A DNA stretch of 64,000 bases, taken from assembly GCF_009857595.1 (NCBI RefSeq), contig NZ_WWCU01000029.1:1-64000 (forward strand), read 5' to 3'. Every line of letters begins with the position of its first letter. Within the stretch, counting starts at the first letter, position 1. This DNA comes from Pseudoduganella aquatica. GTDB lineage: Bacteria > Pseudomonadota > Gammaproteobacteria > Burkholderiales > Burkholderiaceae_D. The translations under genes were made by a program, and so were the position numbers. The notes beneath the pieces were generated by a model, which was not told where the DNA came from, made no database searches, and saw only the letters and a program-made list of their open reading frames with translations. Positions 16,217 to 28,300 of this stretch are shown piece by piece.

Positions 16217-17487
16217 TCGTAGCGCAGGGCGTCGGCCGGCTTCACGCGCGCGGCGCGCCAGCTCGGATACAGGGTGGCGACAAAGGCCAGCGCAACCGCC
16301 GTGGCGGAGATCACGGCCACGTCATGCCAGCGCAGGTCGGACGGCACGGCGCTGATAAAGTAGATGTCCTTGGCCAGGAACTTCATGCCCAGCATGCGCT
16401 CGATGGCGGGAACGATCACGTCCACGTTCATGGCCAGCAGCACGCCGCCTGCCACGCCCAGCGCGGTGCCGATCACGCCCACCAGCGCGCCCTGCACCAT
16501 AAAGATAAACATCACCGAGCGCGGCGCGGCGCCCAGCGTGCGCAGGATGGCGATGTCGGCCTGCTTGTCCGTCACCGTCATCACCAGCGTGGCAACCAGG
16601 TTGAAAGCCGCCACTGCGATAATCAGCGTAAGGATAATGAACATCATGTTCTTTTGCGTCTGCACCGCGGCGAACCAGTTGGCGTTCTGCTGCGACCAGT
16701 CGCGCACCAGCAGCTCGCCCGGCATGGTGCGTTTCAGCTCGCGCGCCACGTCCGGCGCGCGCTGCACGTCCGCCACGCGCAGGCGCAGCGCGAACGGCAG
16801 CTCCAGGTGCAGCAGCTCCATGCCATCGCCGATGTGGACATAGGCCAGGCCGGAATCGAACTCGTTGTGGCCGGCCTCGAAAATGCCGGCGACGGTGAAA
16901 TAGCGCATGCTGGGAGAGCCGCTACCCATCATGTCCTTGCCGTTCTGCGCCAGGGCCATGGCGACCTTGCCGCCCACTTCCACGTCCAGTGCCTTGGCCA
17001 GGCCCACGCCCAGCACGATATTGAACGCGCCCGGCTGCAGCGCGTCGAAGCTGCCCTGCTTGAACTGCTTGCTCACGCTGGAGACGGTGGCTTCGGCCTT
17101 GGGCAGAATGCCGCGCACAATGGCGGGCCGCAGCTTGTCGCTGCCGTGCACCAGCATGGCCTGGGTTTCCACGAATGGCGCCACGCCCTGCACTTCGGGA
17201 TTCTTGAACGCCTCCTTCGCGGTGGCCGTCCAGTCCCGCAGGCCGCCGCCGCGCAGGTCGTACATCTCCACATGGCCCAGCACCGACACCATGCGCTCGG
17301 TCACTTCCTTCTGAAAGCCGTTGTACACCGACAGCACCACGATCAGCGCGGCCACGCCCAGGCCTATGCCCAGCATGGAGATGGCCGAGATAAACGATAT
17401 AAAGCTGTTACGCCCGCTGCGCTTGCCCGCGCGTGTGTAGCGCAGGCCGACCAGCCATTCGAAAGGCAGATTCTTGATGATGCTCAT
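16213..17487 (-). CDS. LolC/LolE-family lipoprotein-releasing permease (copy 1)
   Basis: A 424-aa permease. The start MSIIKNLPFEWLVGLRYTRA at 17487 is chosen by alignment with copy 2. The layout is the same: TM1 (AISMLGIGLGVAALIVVLSV), periplasmic domain with MVSVLGHVEMYDLRGGG and a Gly/Ser-rich short insert (NGKDMMGSGSPSMRY), then three TM helices and ARVKPADALRYE. It is the first gene of a lol(C/E)-lol(C/E)-lolD-tatD run joined by overlaps. E. coli uses a diverged LolC and LolE flanking LolD; here two similar permeases precede LolD. Whether they form a heterodimer or are partly redundant cannot be told. The 134 bp to the divergent RpfE-type gene (17488-17621) hold the promoter region. Confidence 0.93.
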   Translation of the reverse strand: MSIIKNLPFEWLVGLRYTRAGKRSGRNSFISFISAISMLGIGLGVAALIVVLSVYNGFQKEVTERMVSVLGHVEMYDLRGGGLRDWTATAKEAFKNPEVQGVAPFVETQAMLVHGSDKLRPAIVRGILPKAEATVSSVSKQFKQGSFDALQPGAFNIVLGVGLAKALDVEVGGKVAMALAQNGKDMMGSGSPSMRYFTVAGIFEAGHNEFDSGLAYVHIGDGMELLHLELPFALRLRVADVQRAPDVARELKRTMPGELLVRDWSQQNANWFAAVQTQKNMMFIILTLIIAVAAFNLVATLVMTVTDKQADIAILRTLGAAPRSVMFIFMVQGALVGVIGTALGVAGGVLLAMNVDVIVPAIERMLGMKFLAKDIYFISAVPSDLRWHDVAVISATAVALAFVATLYPSWRAARVKPADALRYE

Positions 17488-17621
17488 GGGCCTTGTAGTT
17501 AGTGGTGCCATAGGTGAAAAACGTTCCGAGCCCGAAGTGTGCCATACAAATTACATTTCGTGAGTGAAACACCGCACCGTGGCCGCAAGCGGAAGGCGGC
17601 GGGCTGATACAATCGCGGGTT

Positions 17622-18674
17622 ATGAATCAGCTTACCCTCGTCCTGCCCTTCGCCCTCACCCCGCCCGAACTCGCTCAAGACCTGGCCCGCGCTATGCAAG
17701 TGCCGGCGCTGGCGATGTTGCTCGAGCGCAATAGCACGCACCGCGTGACGGAGGAAGACGGCGCCAACCGCCTTCTGCCGCATGAATCGTGGCTGTCGCG
17801 CGCGCTCACCGCCGGCGCGCCCGCAGGCCCGTCCGACAACGCCCCCTTCGCACCCGCCATGATGCGGGCGCTGGACGTGGCGCAGGCCGACGGCTATTGG
17901 TTCGCCGTACAGCCCGTGCATCTGCAACTGGCGCGCACCCATATGGAGCTGGGCGATCCGCGCTCGCTTAACCTGAACGAAGCCGACTCGCGCGCGCTGT
18001 TCGACCTGATCAAGCCCTACTTCGACGACGCCGGCAAGCCGCTGGTCTACGCCGCGCCGGACATGTGGTTCATGCGCGCGGACGACTGGCAAGGCCTGCG
18101 CACCGCTTCGCCGGACGTGGCCGTGGGCGACAACCTGAGCGACTGGATGCCGGAAGGCGATGCCAAGCGCGAGTTCCGCAAGCTGCAAAACGAAGTGCAG
18201 ATGCTGTGGCACGAACACCCCGTCAACGAAGCGCGCCAACAGCGCGGGCTGTCGCCGGTGAATTCGTTCTGGCTGTGGGCTGGCGCCTCTGCCAATGCCT
18301 CGGCAAACGCAGCAGCCAGCAACGCCGGCGCGCTGGCCGTCGTCAACTGTCCCGCGTGGCTAACGCTGCTGGCCGATCCCGCCCTGCGCGCCGCCACCGC
18401 CCCGCAAGTGCTCGCGCTGCCCGGCGACGCCACCGTGGTGCTGGGCGAACTGATCCCGGTAGGCAAAGCCGGCGACTGGGCGCCCTGGCTGGCGCACATG
18501 CAGCAGATCGAGCAGCAATGGTTCGCTCCCTTGCTGGCGGCGCTGCAAACGGGCCGCCTGGGCAGCCTGAAACTGGTTTTCAGCAGCCATCTGAAGCTGG
18601 CCGAATTCACCATCACCAAGGGCTCTTTGCGCAAATTCTGGCGCAAGCCCGCCCTCACCAAGCTCACGCCATGA
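17622..18674 (+). CDS. Conserved RpfE-type protein of unknown function
   Basis: A 350-aa protein starting MNQLTLVLPFALTPPELAQD. Betaproteobacteria commonly carry a gene of this type next to recJ, labelled regulatory protein RpfE-type or cofactor-independent phosphoglycerate mutase-like; no activity is established. Visible features are Ala-rich helices, a conserved central region (GYWFAVQPVHLQLARTHMEL, MWFMRADDWQGL, SDWMPEGDAKREFRKLQNEV) and VNSFWLWAGA. There is no signal peptide or TM. Its stop overlaps the recJ start by 4 bp (ATGA), so the two are translationally coupled. Confidence 0.8.
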   Translation: MNQLTLVLPFALTPPELAQDLARAMQVPALAMLLERNSTHRVTEEDGANRLLPHESWLSRALTAGAPAGPSDNAPFAPAMMRALDVAQADGYWFAVQPVHLQLARTHMELGDPRSLNLNEADSRALFDLIKPYFDDAGKPLVYAAPDMWFMRADDWQGLRTASPDVAVGDNLSDWMPEGDAKREFRKLQNEVQMLWHEHPVNEARQQRGLSPVNSFWLWAGASANASANAAASNAGALAVVNCPAWLTLLADPALRAATAPQVLALPGDATVVLGELIPVGKAGDWAPWLAHMQQIEQQWFAPLLAALQTGRLGSLKLVFSSHLKLAEFTITKGSLRKFWRKPALTKLTP

Positions 18675-20365
18675 CCCGTATCGCCACCCGCCCCTGCCCC
18701 TTCCGCGAATCGGAAATGCTGCGCCAGGGCGGCATCCATCCTGTGCTGGCCCGCCTGTTTGCCGCGCGCGGCCTGACCGACCCCAAAGACCTGTCCAGCG
18801 AGCTGGCGGCGCTGATCGCGCCTTCCGGCCTGCTGCACATCGGCGCGGCGGCCGTCTTCCTGGCCGACTCCATCGCCGCGCAAAAGCGCATGGTGATCGT
18901 GGCCGACTACGACTGCGACGGCGCCACCGCCTGCGCGGTGGCGCTGCGCGGCCTGCGTTCCATGGGCGCCAATGTCGACTTCATCGTCCCCAACCGCTTC
19001 GAATACGGCTACGGCCTCACGCCGGAAATCGTGGCGCTGACGGCGCGCGAAAAGCAGCCGGACATCATCATCACCGTGGACAACGGCATAGCCAGCATAG
19101 ACGGCGTGGCCGAGGCCAACCGGCGCGGCATCGAAGTCGTCGTCACCGACCACCACTTGCCGGCCGACGTGCTGCCCGAGGCGCGCGTTATCGTCAATCC
19201 CAACCAGCCGGCCTGCGGCTTCCCGAGCAAGAACCTGGCGGGCGTGGGCGTGGTGTTCTACGTGCTGCTGGCCCTGCGCGCAGAACTGCGCAAGCGCGGC
19301 GTATTCGACGCCGCCACCCAGCCCAAGCTGGACAGTCTATTGGACCTGGTGGCGCTGGGCACCGTGGCCGACGTGGTCAAGCTGGACCCGAACAACCGCA
19401 TCCTGGTGGCGCAAGGCCTGAAGCGCATGCGCGCAGGCCGTATGCATCCCGGCGTGGCCGCCCTGTTCCGCGTGGCCGGCCGCCAGGCGCGCACCGCCAC
19501 GCCGTTCGACCTGGGCTTCGCGCTCGGCCCGCGCCTGAACGCGGCCGGGCGGCTGGAGGACATGTCGCTCGGCATCGAGTGCCTGCTCACGGACGATGAA
19601 GACCGCGCCTGGCAGCTGGCGCAGCAGCTCAACGAGATCAACCTGAAACGGCGCGAGATCGAAGCCGAGATGCAGGACGCGGCCTTGCTGCACCTGGACC
19701 GCTTTGAACCCGCCGCCAGCAGCACCATCAGCGTATTCGACGAAAGCTGGCACCAGGGCGTGATCGGCATCGTGGCATCGCGCCTGAAAGAAAAGTTCTT
19801 CCGTCCGACGATTACCTTCGCACCGGCGGGAGACGGCTGGATCAAGGGCTCCGGCCGCTCCATCCCAGGCTTCCACCTGCGCGACGCGCTGGACCTGGTT
19901 TCAAAACGCGCCCCCAGCCTGATCGACAAATTCGGCGGCCACGCCATGGCTGCGGGCCTGAGCATCCGCGCCGATGCCTTCGACGCGTTCTCGGAAGCCT
20001 TCGAAGCCGTGGGCCGCGCATGGCTGACGGAACAGCAGCTGGAACGCGTGATCGAAACCGACGGGCCGCTGGAAGACGGCTACTACACCACCCAGTTCAT
20101 CGAGCTGATGGACGGCCAGGTATGGGGCCAGGGCTTCGCGCCGCCGGTGTTCTGCGACGAGTTCCGCGTGGTGAGCCAGCGCATCCTGAAAGAGCGCCAC
20201 CTCAAGCTGCTGCTGGAGAAAAACGGCGCGCGCTACGACGCGATCTGGTTCGGCCACACCGAATCCGTAGGCGACCGCGCCCGCGTCGCCTTCCGGCTCG
20301 ACGCCAACGAATACAACGGCACCACCAAGGTCCAGCTCATGGTGGAACACGCCGAACCCGCGTAG
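18671..20365 (+). CDS. recJ: Single-stranded-DNA-specific exonuclease RecJ
   Basis: A 564-aa DHH-family 5'-3' exonuclease. DHH domain: DYDCDGATA (Asp79, 81, 83), VDNGIASIDGV and VVVTDHHLPAD. DHHA1 domain: SWHQGVIGIVASRLKEKF and KFGGHAMAAGLSI. A C-terminal OB-fold (RecJ_OB) is also present, with WGQGFAPPVF. The length is normal. It acts in RecF-pathway recombination and mismatch repair. Its start overlaps the previous stop. The 3' end contains AACCCGC-GTAGG-GCGGGTT, a hairpin shared with the convergent def gene. Confidence 0.96.
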   Translation: MTRIATRPCPFRESEMLRQGGIHPVLARLFAARGLTDPKDLSSELAALIAPSGLLHIGAAAVFLADSIAAQKRMVIVADYDCDGATACAVALRGLRSMGANVDFIVPNRFEYGYGLTPEIVALTAREKQPDIIITVDNGIASIDGVAEANRRGIEVVVTDHHLPADVLPEARVIVNPNQPACGFPSKNLAGVGVVFYVLLALRAELRKRGVFDAATQPKLDSLLDLVALGTVADVVKLDPNNRILVAQGLKRMRAGRMHPGVAALFRVAGRQARTATPFDLGFALGPRLNAAGRLEDMSLGIECLLTDDEDRAWQLAQQLNEINLKRREIEAEMQDAALLHLDRFEPAASSTISVFDESWHQGVIGIVASRLKEKFFRPTITFAPAGDGWIKGSGRSIPGFHLRDALDLVSKRAPSLIDKFGGHAMAAGLSIRADAFDAFSEAFEAVGRAWLTEQQLERVIETDGPLEDGYYTTQFIELMDGQVWGQGFAPPVFCDEFRVVSQRILKERHLKLLLEKNGARYDAIWFGHTESVGDRARVAFRLDANEYNGTTKVQLMVEHAEPA

Positions 20366-20373
20366 GGCGGGTT
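20355..20373. terminator. Possible bidirectional hairpin between recJ and def
   Basis: AACCCGC and GCGGGTT arms of 7 bp enclose a 5-nt loop that spans the recJ stop codon; the def stop overlaps the right arm. The sequence is a half-copy of the GTAGGGCGGGTTA palindrome found elsewhere in the window. There is no T-run, so terminator function is uncertain. Confidence 0.4.
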
Positions 20374-20904
20374 AATCGTCGTCGTTGGGATCGAGGTCGG
20401 GGAACATCACAGAGGTGTAGCCGAACTTGCTGAAGTCGGTGATGCGCATCGGGTAGAGGATGCCGTGCAAGTGGTCGACTTCGTGCTGTACCACGCGCGC
20501 GTGGAAGTCGTCTGCGTCGCGCACGATGGCCTGGCCGTATTGGTCCACGCCTTCGTAGTGCAGCTTCTTGTAGCGCGCCACGCTGCCGCGCAGGCCGGGC
20601 ACGGACAGGCAGCCTTCGAAGCCGTCTTCCTTTTCTTGCGTGATCGGCGTGAGCACGGGGTTGATCAGCACCGTCTCCGGCACTTGCGGCGCGTCCGGAT
20701 AGCGGGCGTTGTTCTTGAAACCGTAGATCACGAGCTGCAAATTCACGCCGATCTGGGGCGCGGCCAGGCCCGCGCCGTTGGCGGCGTGCATGGTGTCGAA
20801 CATGTCGGCGATGAGGGCGTGCAACTCGGGCGTATCGAATTCGCGCACCGGCTCCGCCACGCGCAGCAGGCGCGGGTCGCCCATCTTCAGGATTTCACGG
20901 ACCG

Positions 20905-20908
<4 letters not shown>
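20372..20908 (-). CDS. def: Peptide deformylase
   Basis: A 178-aa metal hydrolase that removes formyl groups from nascent N-terminal Met. All three motifs are present: GAGLAAPQIG (46-55), EGCLSVPG (about 97-104, metal Cys) and QHEVDHLHG (about 139-147, two metal His and catalytic Glu). The C-terminus is longer than in E. coli Def, with an acidic end (FPDLDPNDDD). It starts within the galU stop (4-bp overlap), an unusual partner; deformylase is more often paired with fmt, so this is probably a second deformylase. Confidence 0.95.
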
Positions 20909-21794
<886 letters not shown>

Positions 21795-21798
<4 letters not shown>

Positions 21799-24143
21799 TT
21801 ATTATTCTCCAGCAGGGCCAGCAGGCCCGCTTCGTCCAGGATGGGGATTTCGAGTTCTTCCGCCTTGGCCAGCTTGCTGCCCGCCTCGGCGCCTGCCACT
21901 ACATAACCGGTTTTCTTCGATACGGAACCAACCACCTTGCCGCCCGCCGCTTCAATCATGGCGCCAGCCTGGTCGCGGCTCAGGTTCGGCAGCGTGCCAG
22001 TCAATACAAAGGTCTTGCCGTTCAGGGCGCCCGTGGCTTCCACGACTTCCGGCAGCAAGGCAAGCAGGCCTTTGCAGAGATCATCCAGCGCGGCCACCTG
22101 GTCGCGGTTGCCCGGCTGCGCCATCCACTCTTCCAGCGCAGCGGCGACGTCCGCCGGCAAGCCATAGACCGAGAAAATGCTCTGCTGCGCCAGCTTTTCC
22201 AGCGTAACGCCCTGCTCCACCAGCTTGCGGCAGCGCGGCTCGGTCATCTTCGGTATGCCCAGTGCGGCCATCAGCTTGATGTCGTCGAGCTTCTCGCGCA
22301 GCTTGGCGCTGGGCGCGTGCTCGCCTTGCGGGGCCACGCCCGCCGCCAGCAGCGCGTCGATGGCTTCCTGGTTCTTCGGCTCGGAGAAGAAGTCGGCGAT
22401 GGCTTCGGCCACCGTGCCGCCGATATCGGGCAGCACCCGCAGCAGCGCGATCGGCGCGCGGCGCACCAGGCCGAAACTGCCCAGCCACTCGGCCAGCGTC
22501 TTGCCGGTGGACTCGCCCACGTGGCGGATGCCCAGCGCGAACAGCAGGCGCTCCAGCGGCGGGTTCTTGCTGGCGGCGATGGCCTCCAGCAGATTGTCCG
22601 CCCACTTGGTGGCGATCTTGCCTTGCTGGACGGTCTCCGGCGTGGTGCCGTCGCGTTCATCGGCCAGGCGCTTCATCTTCAGCAGGTCGTCCAGCGTCAG
22701 CTTGTACAGGTCGGCCACGCGGGTCACCAGGTCGCATTCGACCAGGTTGTCGATATAGCGGTCGCCCAGGCCTTCGATGTCCATCATGCGGCGGCCGGAG
22801 AAGTGGCGGATGGCTTCCTTGCGCTGTGCGCGGCAGAACAGGCCGCCGGAGCAGCGCGCAATGGCCTCGCCCTCTTCGCGCACCACGTGCGAACCGCACA
22901 CCGGGCACACCTTGGGCAGCACGTAGCGCGGCGGCTCGGGCTGCGGGCGCTTTTCCAGCACCACGGCCAGCACCTCGGGAATCACATCGCCAGCGCGGCG
23001 CACGATGACCGTGTCGCCCACGCGCACGTCCTTGCGCTGCACTTCGCCTTCGTTATGCAGCGTGGCGTTGGTGACGTTCACGCCGCCCACGAACACGGGC
23101 TCCAGGCGCGCCACCGGTGTGATGGCGCCGGTGCGGCCCACCTGCACTTCGATGTCGTGCACGATGGTGGTGGCTTCTTCGGCCGGGAATTTATGCGCAA
23201 TGGCGAAGCGCGGCGCGCGCGATACGAAGCCAAGCTGACGCTGGTCGGACAGCTTGTTGGCCTTGTACACCACGCCGTCGATCTCGTACGGCATGTCCGG
23301 ACGCGCCTTGCCGATGGCGGCGTAGTAGTCCAGCAGGCCTTGCGCGCCGCGCACCACGGCGCGTTCCTTGGCCACCGGCAGGCCGAGGGCGTAGTACCAC
23401 TCCAGCAGCGCGGAGTGCGATTCGGGCATCTCGGCGCCTTCCAGCGCGCCGATGCCGTAGGCGAAGAAGCTCAGCGCGCGCTGCGCGGTGATGCGCGAAT
23501 CGAGCTGGCGCAAACTGCCTGCCGCCGCGTTGCGCGGATTGACGAATTCCTTCTGGCCGGCTTCGCGCTGGCGCTCGTTCATCTTGGCGAAGTCGCGCTT
23601 GTACATCAGCACCTCGCCGCGCACGTCCAGCAGCGCGGGCACCTTGTCGCCGTGCAGGCGCAGCGGAATGCCCTTGATGGTGCGGATATTGGCGGTAACG
23701 TCCTCGCCGGTGTAGCCGTCGCCGCGCGTTGCGGCCTGCACGAACAGGCCGTTCTCGTAGCGCAGGTTGATGGCCAGGCCGTCGAATTTCACTTCGGCGG
23801 CGTACTCCACTTGCAGCACGTCCAGGCCTTCCCGCACGCGGCGGTCGAAGTTTTCCACGTCCTCGTCGCTGAAGCCGTTATTCAGCGACAGCATGGGCAC
23901 GGTGTGCGTCACTTGCGCAAACTGCGGCAGCGGGGCCGCGCCCACGCGCAAGGTTGGCGAATCCTGCTTTTGCAGCTCCGGGTGTTCCGTTTCCAGCTTT
24001 TGCAGCTCGAGGTAGAGCTGGTCGTATTCGGCGTCCGGGATGGTCGGCGCATCGAGCACGTGGTAGGCGTGCAGATGGCGGTTCAATTCGGCCGTCAGCC
24101 AGGCCGCGCGGTCCACCTTGGCCTGGTATTCCTTGTCACTCAT
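21795..24143 (-). CDS. ligA: NAD-dependent DNA ligase LigA, long form
   Basis: A 782-aa ligase, about 100 residues longer than most LigA proteins (about 670-690). The catalytic Lys is Lys119 in EVKFDGLAIN. The OB fold, Cys4 zinc finger (CPVCGSHVV, CSGGLFC), helix-hairpin-helix region and C-terminal BRCT (NGKTFVLTGTLPNLSRDQAG, GSVSKKTGYVVAGAEAGSKL) are all present. The extra length lies between the HhH region and BRCT: after LLAAGVAPQGEH comes LMAALGIPKMTEPRCRKLVE, which resembles the earlier HhH segment LLFALGIRHVGESTGKTLAE. This points to an additional, diverged HhH-like unit. It joins Okazaki fragments and repair nicks. Confidence 0.95.
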
Positions 24144-24152
24144 TGCGCACCC

Positions 24153-25319
24153 TTAGCAGAACAGGCGCAGCGCGCGGGTGGAACCGGCCGGGATGTCGGA
24201 GGACTCCATGTCGGCGTAGAAGTCGCGCACCTGGCCGGCGATTTCGGCCAGCGCTTCGTCCGACAGCGCCTGGCTGTAGTCGTCCACGATGGTGCCATCC
24301 AGGCGGCCCGCCAGCGATTTGGCGCAGGCGATCATGGCGCCGAAGCCGTCGCGCGACGGGGCCACGCAGGGCACGTCGAGCAGCAGCGTCAGGCGCGGCG
24401 TGGTTTCTTCGGCCAGCGTGACATTGGTCGACAGCGAGAACAGGTGGCCGCCGTCGCCGTCCGGCATCACGTAGCGGCCGTCGGGACGCACGTCGAAGCC
24501 CTGCTTCTCCAGTGCGCCCAGCAGCGTGCTGATGGCCCACGGCGCGCCGTTGGTGTGCAGGTTCACGCCCAGCTGGGCGTCGTGGCTGGAGACGAAGCGG
24601 TGCAGCGTTTTCGCCTCGGCCATCACTTCCATCATGTCCGGAATGGCCGGTTCGGCGCCGATTTCATCGGCCATGGCGCGCAAGCGCGTCACCAGTTCGG
24701 AGTATTCGAGTTCGTTCAGCGCGGTGCTGCGGCTGGCCAGCTGCACGCCGCCTTGCAGCTCCGTGTAAACGCCGCCGTGGACGATGGGTTCCCAGTCGCC
24801 GTTCACGTGCAGGCCGATGTAGTGCACCGGCTTGTTGCCCACCAGGCGCAGCTTCTGCAGCACCGGCAGGATTTTGTCGCCGCGCACCGGGGCTTCCAGC
24901 GCCAGCGGCAGCAGGCAGTCGATCAGCGGGTCCACCAGCGCGGTGGCCTGCTCCGCTGCTGGCGTGAGCGTGCCGGCTTCGTGCGCGGTGGGCGCGTAGG
25001 ATTCACCGCCGGCGTCTCCGCCCGCGCCACCAACCCCGCCGCTGCCGCCAGCCGCCCCGGCCCCGCCGGCGCTGCCGCCGTGGGAGCGCGCGCTGGCGCC
25101 TGCCGCTGCGGCGGCATCGGTCTCGCCAAGCGAGAAGCTCGGTTCGTGCCGGGGCACGCCGGCTTCGCCGTCGGGCCGCATCAGCACGTCGTCATGGTCG
25201 GACGAAAACGCCCGCTCCACCGATTTTTTGGCTTTGTATTCCTGCCATTTGTTGTAAGCGACAACGCCGACGATAAAGACGCCGCTTGCCGCGATCAAAC
25301 TCATTTGAAGGTCTGTCAT
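24153..25319 (-). CDS. zipA: Cell division protein ZipA
   Basis: A 388-aa divisome protein. A short N-terminal TM (about 5-22, MSLIAASGVFIVGVVAYNKW) is followed by a charged segment, an Ala/Gly/Ser-rich flexible linker (about 70-120, a run of GGAGGSGG-type repeats) and the C-terminal FtsZ-binding domain (about 165-385: YIGLHVNGDWEPI, VNLHTNGAPWAISTLL, FSLSTNVTLAEETTPRLTLL). It anchors FtsZ to the membrane at the division site. The start overlaps the smc stop by 4 bp; smc-zipA-ligA is a known betaproteobacterial order. Confidence 0.9.
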   Translation of the reverse strand: MTDLQMSLIAASGVFIVGVVAYNKWQEYKAKKSVERAFSSDHDDVLMRPDGEAGVPRHEPSFSLGETDAAAAAGASARSHGGSAGGAGAAGGSGGVGGAGGDAGGESYAPTAHEAGTLTPAAEQATALVDPLIDCLLPLALEAPVRGDKILPVLQKLRLVGNKPVHYIGLHVNGDWEPIVHGGVYTELQGGVQLASRSTALNELEYSELVTRLRAMADEIGAEPAIPDMMEVMAEAKTLHRFVSSHDAQLGVNLHTNGAPWAISTLLGALEKQGFDVRPDGRYVMPDGDGGHLFSLSTNVTLAEETTPRLTLLLDVPCVAPSRDGFGAMIACAKSLAGRLDGTIVDDYSQALSDEALAEIAGQVRDFYADMESSDIPAGSTRALRLFC

Positions 25320-28300
25320 GCTGCTTGTGCCTCAGAAGCGAAGTTGGCGGCGGCTTCCATATCCACCGCCACGATGCGCGATACGCCCTGCTCTTGCATC
25401 GTCACACCGATCAGTTGATTGGCCATCTCCATCGCAATCTTGTTGTGCGAAATGAAGAGGAATTGGGTCTGGTCGGACATCCGTTTCACCATGCGGCAGA
25501 AACGTTCCGTATTAGCGTCGTCCAGCGGCGCGTCGACCTCGTCGAGCAGGCAGAACGGCGCCGGGTTCAGGCGGAACATGGAAAACACCAGCGCGGTCGC
25601 GGTCAGCGCTTTCTCGCCGCCCGACAGCAAATGGATGGTGGCGTTCTTCTTGCCCGGCGGCTGCGCCATCACCTGCACGCCGGAATCCAGGATTTCGTCG
25701 CCCGTCATGATCAGCTTGGCCTGGCCGCCGCCGAACAGTATAGGGAAAAGTTCGGAGAAGTGGCCGTTCACGCGGTCGAACGTGTCTTGCAGCAGGTCGC
25801 GGGTTTCCTTGTCGATGCGCGCAATCGCGTCTTCCAGCGTGTTGATCGCTTCGGTCAGGTCGGCGTTCTGCGCGTCGAGGAAGTTCTTGCGCTCGGAGGC
25901 CTGCGCCAACTCGTCCAGCGCGGCCAGATTCACCGCGCCCAGCATGGAGATGGCGTTGTTCAGGCGCGTGACCTCGCCTTGCAGATAGGACGGCTTCATG
26001 TCCGGATTCAGTTTCTCCGCCAGCGCCGCCTCGTCCGCGCCCGCCTCCGCCAGCTGCGCGGAGAACTGCTCCTGGTTCAGGCGCGCGGCCTGCTCCTTGA
26101 GCTGCAGCTCCATGATCTTGTCGCGCTGCGGCTGCAGGCTGCGTTCGTTGTTCATGCGCGCATCCTCGAAGCTGCGCAGCTGCTGCGTGATCTGGTCCAG
26201 CTCATGGCGCGCGTCCGACAGCGCGCGCTCCTGCTGCGTGCGGCGTTCCAGCAGCTCCTGCAGGCCTTCGCTTGCGGTGCCGGCTTCCAGGCTTTCCAGT
26301 TCGCGCTGCCCGGCCTGCAGGCTATCCGCCACCTGCGCCGCCTGCGTGGTGGCGGTGGCGATGCTGCGGCGCAGCTCCTCGATCTTGCTGCGCTGGGACT
26401 TCTCGGCGAACTCCGCTTCCTGCGCGCCGCGCTCCAGGTCGCGCAGGGCCTGGCGGGCGTCGGCCAGCTTCTGTTCCTTCTCCATGAACAGGGTCTGGCC
26501 GTCCTCATGCTCGCCCTGCAGGTTGCCCAGCTCCATATCGAGCTGCTCGAACTTCTCCTCGGACTCCATGCGCACCTGCATCTGCTCCGATTCCTGCGCG
26601 CCGATTTCGGCCAGGTCCGCCTCGATCTGCGTGCTGCGCTGGTTGAAGCGCGCCTCGATCTCGGACAGCTTGACCACCTCGAGCTGCAAAGCGTGCACCG
26701 ACTGCGTGAGCAGCTGCGACTTCTGGCGCAGCTCGGCCAGGCTGCGCGCATGCGCCGCCACGGCGGCGTCCGCGCGCACCGAGCGGGCGCGCGCCTCGTC
26801 GGCCAGGATGGTCTGGGCGCGCAGCTGCTTGCCGATGTTGTCGATCTCCTGCTGGCGCGCCAGCATGCCGTCCTGCTCCGCGTCGGCGGCGTAGAAACGC
26901 ACGCTGGACTGGGTGACAACGTGGCCCTGCGCGGTCACGAACACGCCGCCGGCGGGCAGCGTGGCGCGCGCCTTGAAGGCGGCGTCCGCGCTGTCTGCGA
27001 TGAAGACGTTGTGCAGCCAGTCCTGCAGCACCGCGCGCAGGCCGGGATCATTCAGTTTCAGCAGCGTGATGAAGGGCTTCAGGCCAGGCTGCTCCTGCTG
27101 CATGGGCGGCGCGCTGGCGCCGGGCGCGAACAGCGCCAGCTTGGCCGGAGGCGCGTCGCTGAAGAAGTGCTTGGCCCATTCAATATTGGACACTTGCAGG
27201 GCCGAGGTGCGCTCGCGCAGGATGGCCTCCATCGCCGTCTCCCAGCCCGCCTCGATCTGCAGCTTCTGCCACAGGCGCGGCAGTGCATCCAGCTCGTGCT
27301 TCTGCAGCCACGGCGTGACCTTGCCCTGGGTCTGCACGCGCTCCTGCAACTGGCGCAGCGCATTCAGGCGCGCTTCCAGCTGCGCATTGGCGGCCGCTTC
27401 GGCGTTCACCTGCAGCTGCGCGTCCTGGCGCTCCGCTTCCAGCTTGGGCTGCTGCTCCAGCGCTTCTTCCAGGTGGTAGTTGAGTTCCTCGGACGCCTGC
27501 TGCTTTTCCTCCAGCTGCATCTTCAGGTTGGACAGGTGCGCCGAATCCGGCAGGCTCAGGCCGTGCTTCTCCTGCTGCAGGCGCTCGCGCCGCACGGCCA
27601 GGCCGTTCAGGATGTTGCTGGCGTTGCGCTGGTGCGCCGATTCCAGTTCCAGCTGCTGCTGCGCCTGCATGATGCGGGCGCGCGACGCGCTGCTCTTGTC
27701 CTGCGCCGCGCGCCAGGCCGCCTCCAGCACCGGCAGCGACTCCGCCTTCTGCTCGGCCATCATGCGCGCCTGCTCCACCTTGGCGGACAACTCCTCCAGG
27801 TTGAACTCGGCTTCCTCTATCTGCTCGCTGTACTCGGCGGCCTGGTTCTGCCACTGGTCGCGCTGCGCGCCCAGGGTGGCCAGCTGGTTCTGCAAGCGGG
27901 TGCGCGACTCCACCACGAACTTGATCTGCGCTTCCAGGCTGCCGATTTCGGAGTTGGTCTGGTACAGATGGCCTTGCGCGGTGTGCAGGCGGTCGCCCAC
28001 GGCGAAGTGCGACTGGCGCATCTGCTCCAGCGTCAGCTCCACGTTGCGCAGCTTGGCGGTCTGCTCTTCCAGGTCGGTCTGGGCCTGCTCCACCTCGCGG
28101 AAGTACTTGGTCTGCTCGTACTGCGCCTCGTTCTTGCGCAGCAGCCAAAGCAGTTTCTGCTTCTCGTCCTGGTCGGCCTGCAGCTGGTGGAAGCGGTGCG
28201 CCACGGCTGCCTGCGCTTCCAGCTTTTCCAGGTTGGCGTTCAGTTCGCGCAGGATGTCCTCCACGCGCAGCAGGTTCTCGCGCGTGTCGTGCAGGCGGTT

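Noticed and set aside
20355..20373. recJ/def hairpin as a strong terminator
   Set aside because: The arms are only 7 bp with no T-run; kept as a low-confidence feature only.
22317..25418. Long open frame on the plus strand opposite ligA and zipA
   Set aside because: Same antisense effect; the ligA and zipA frames carry all family motifs.
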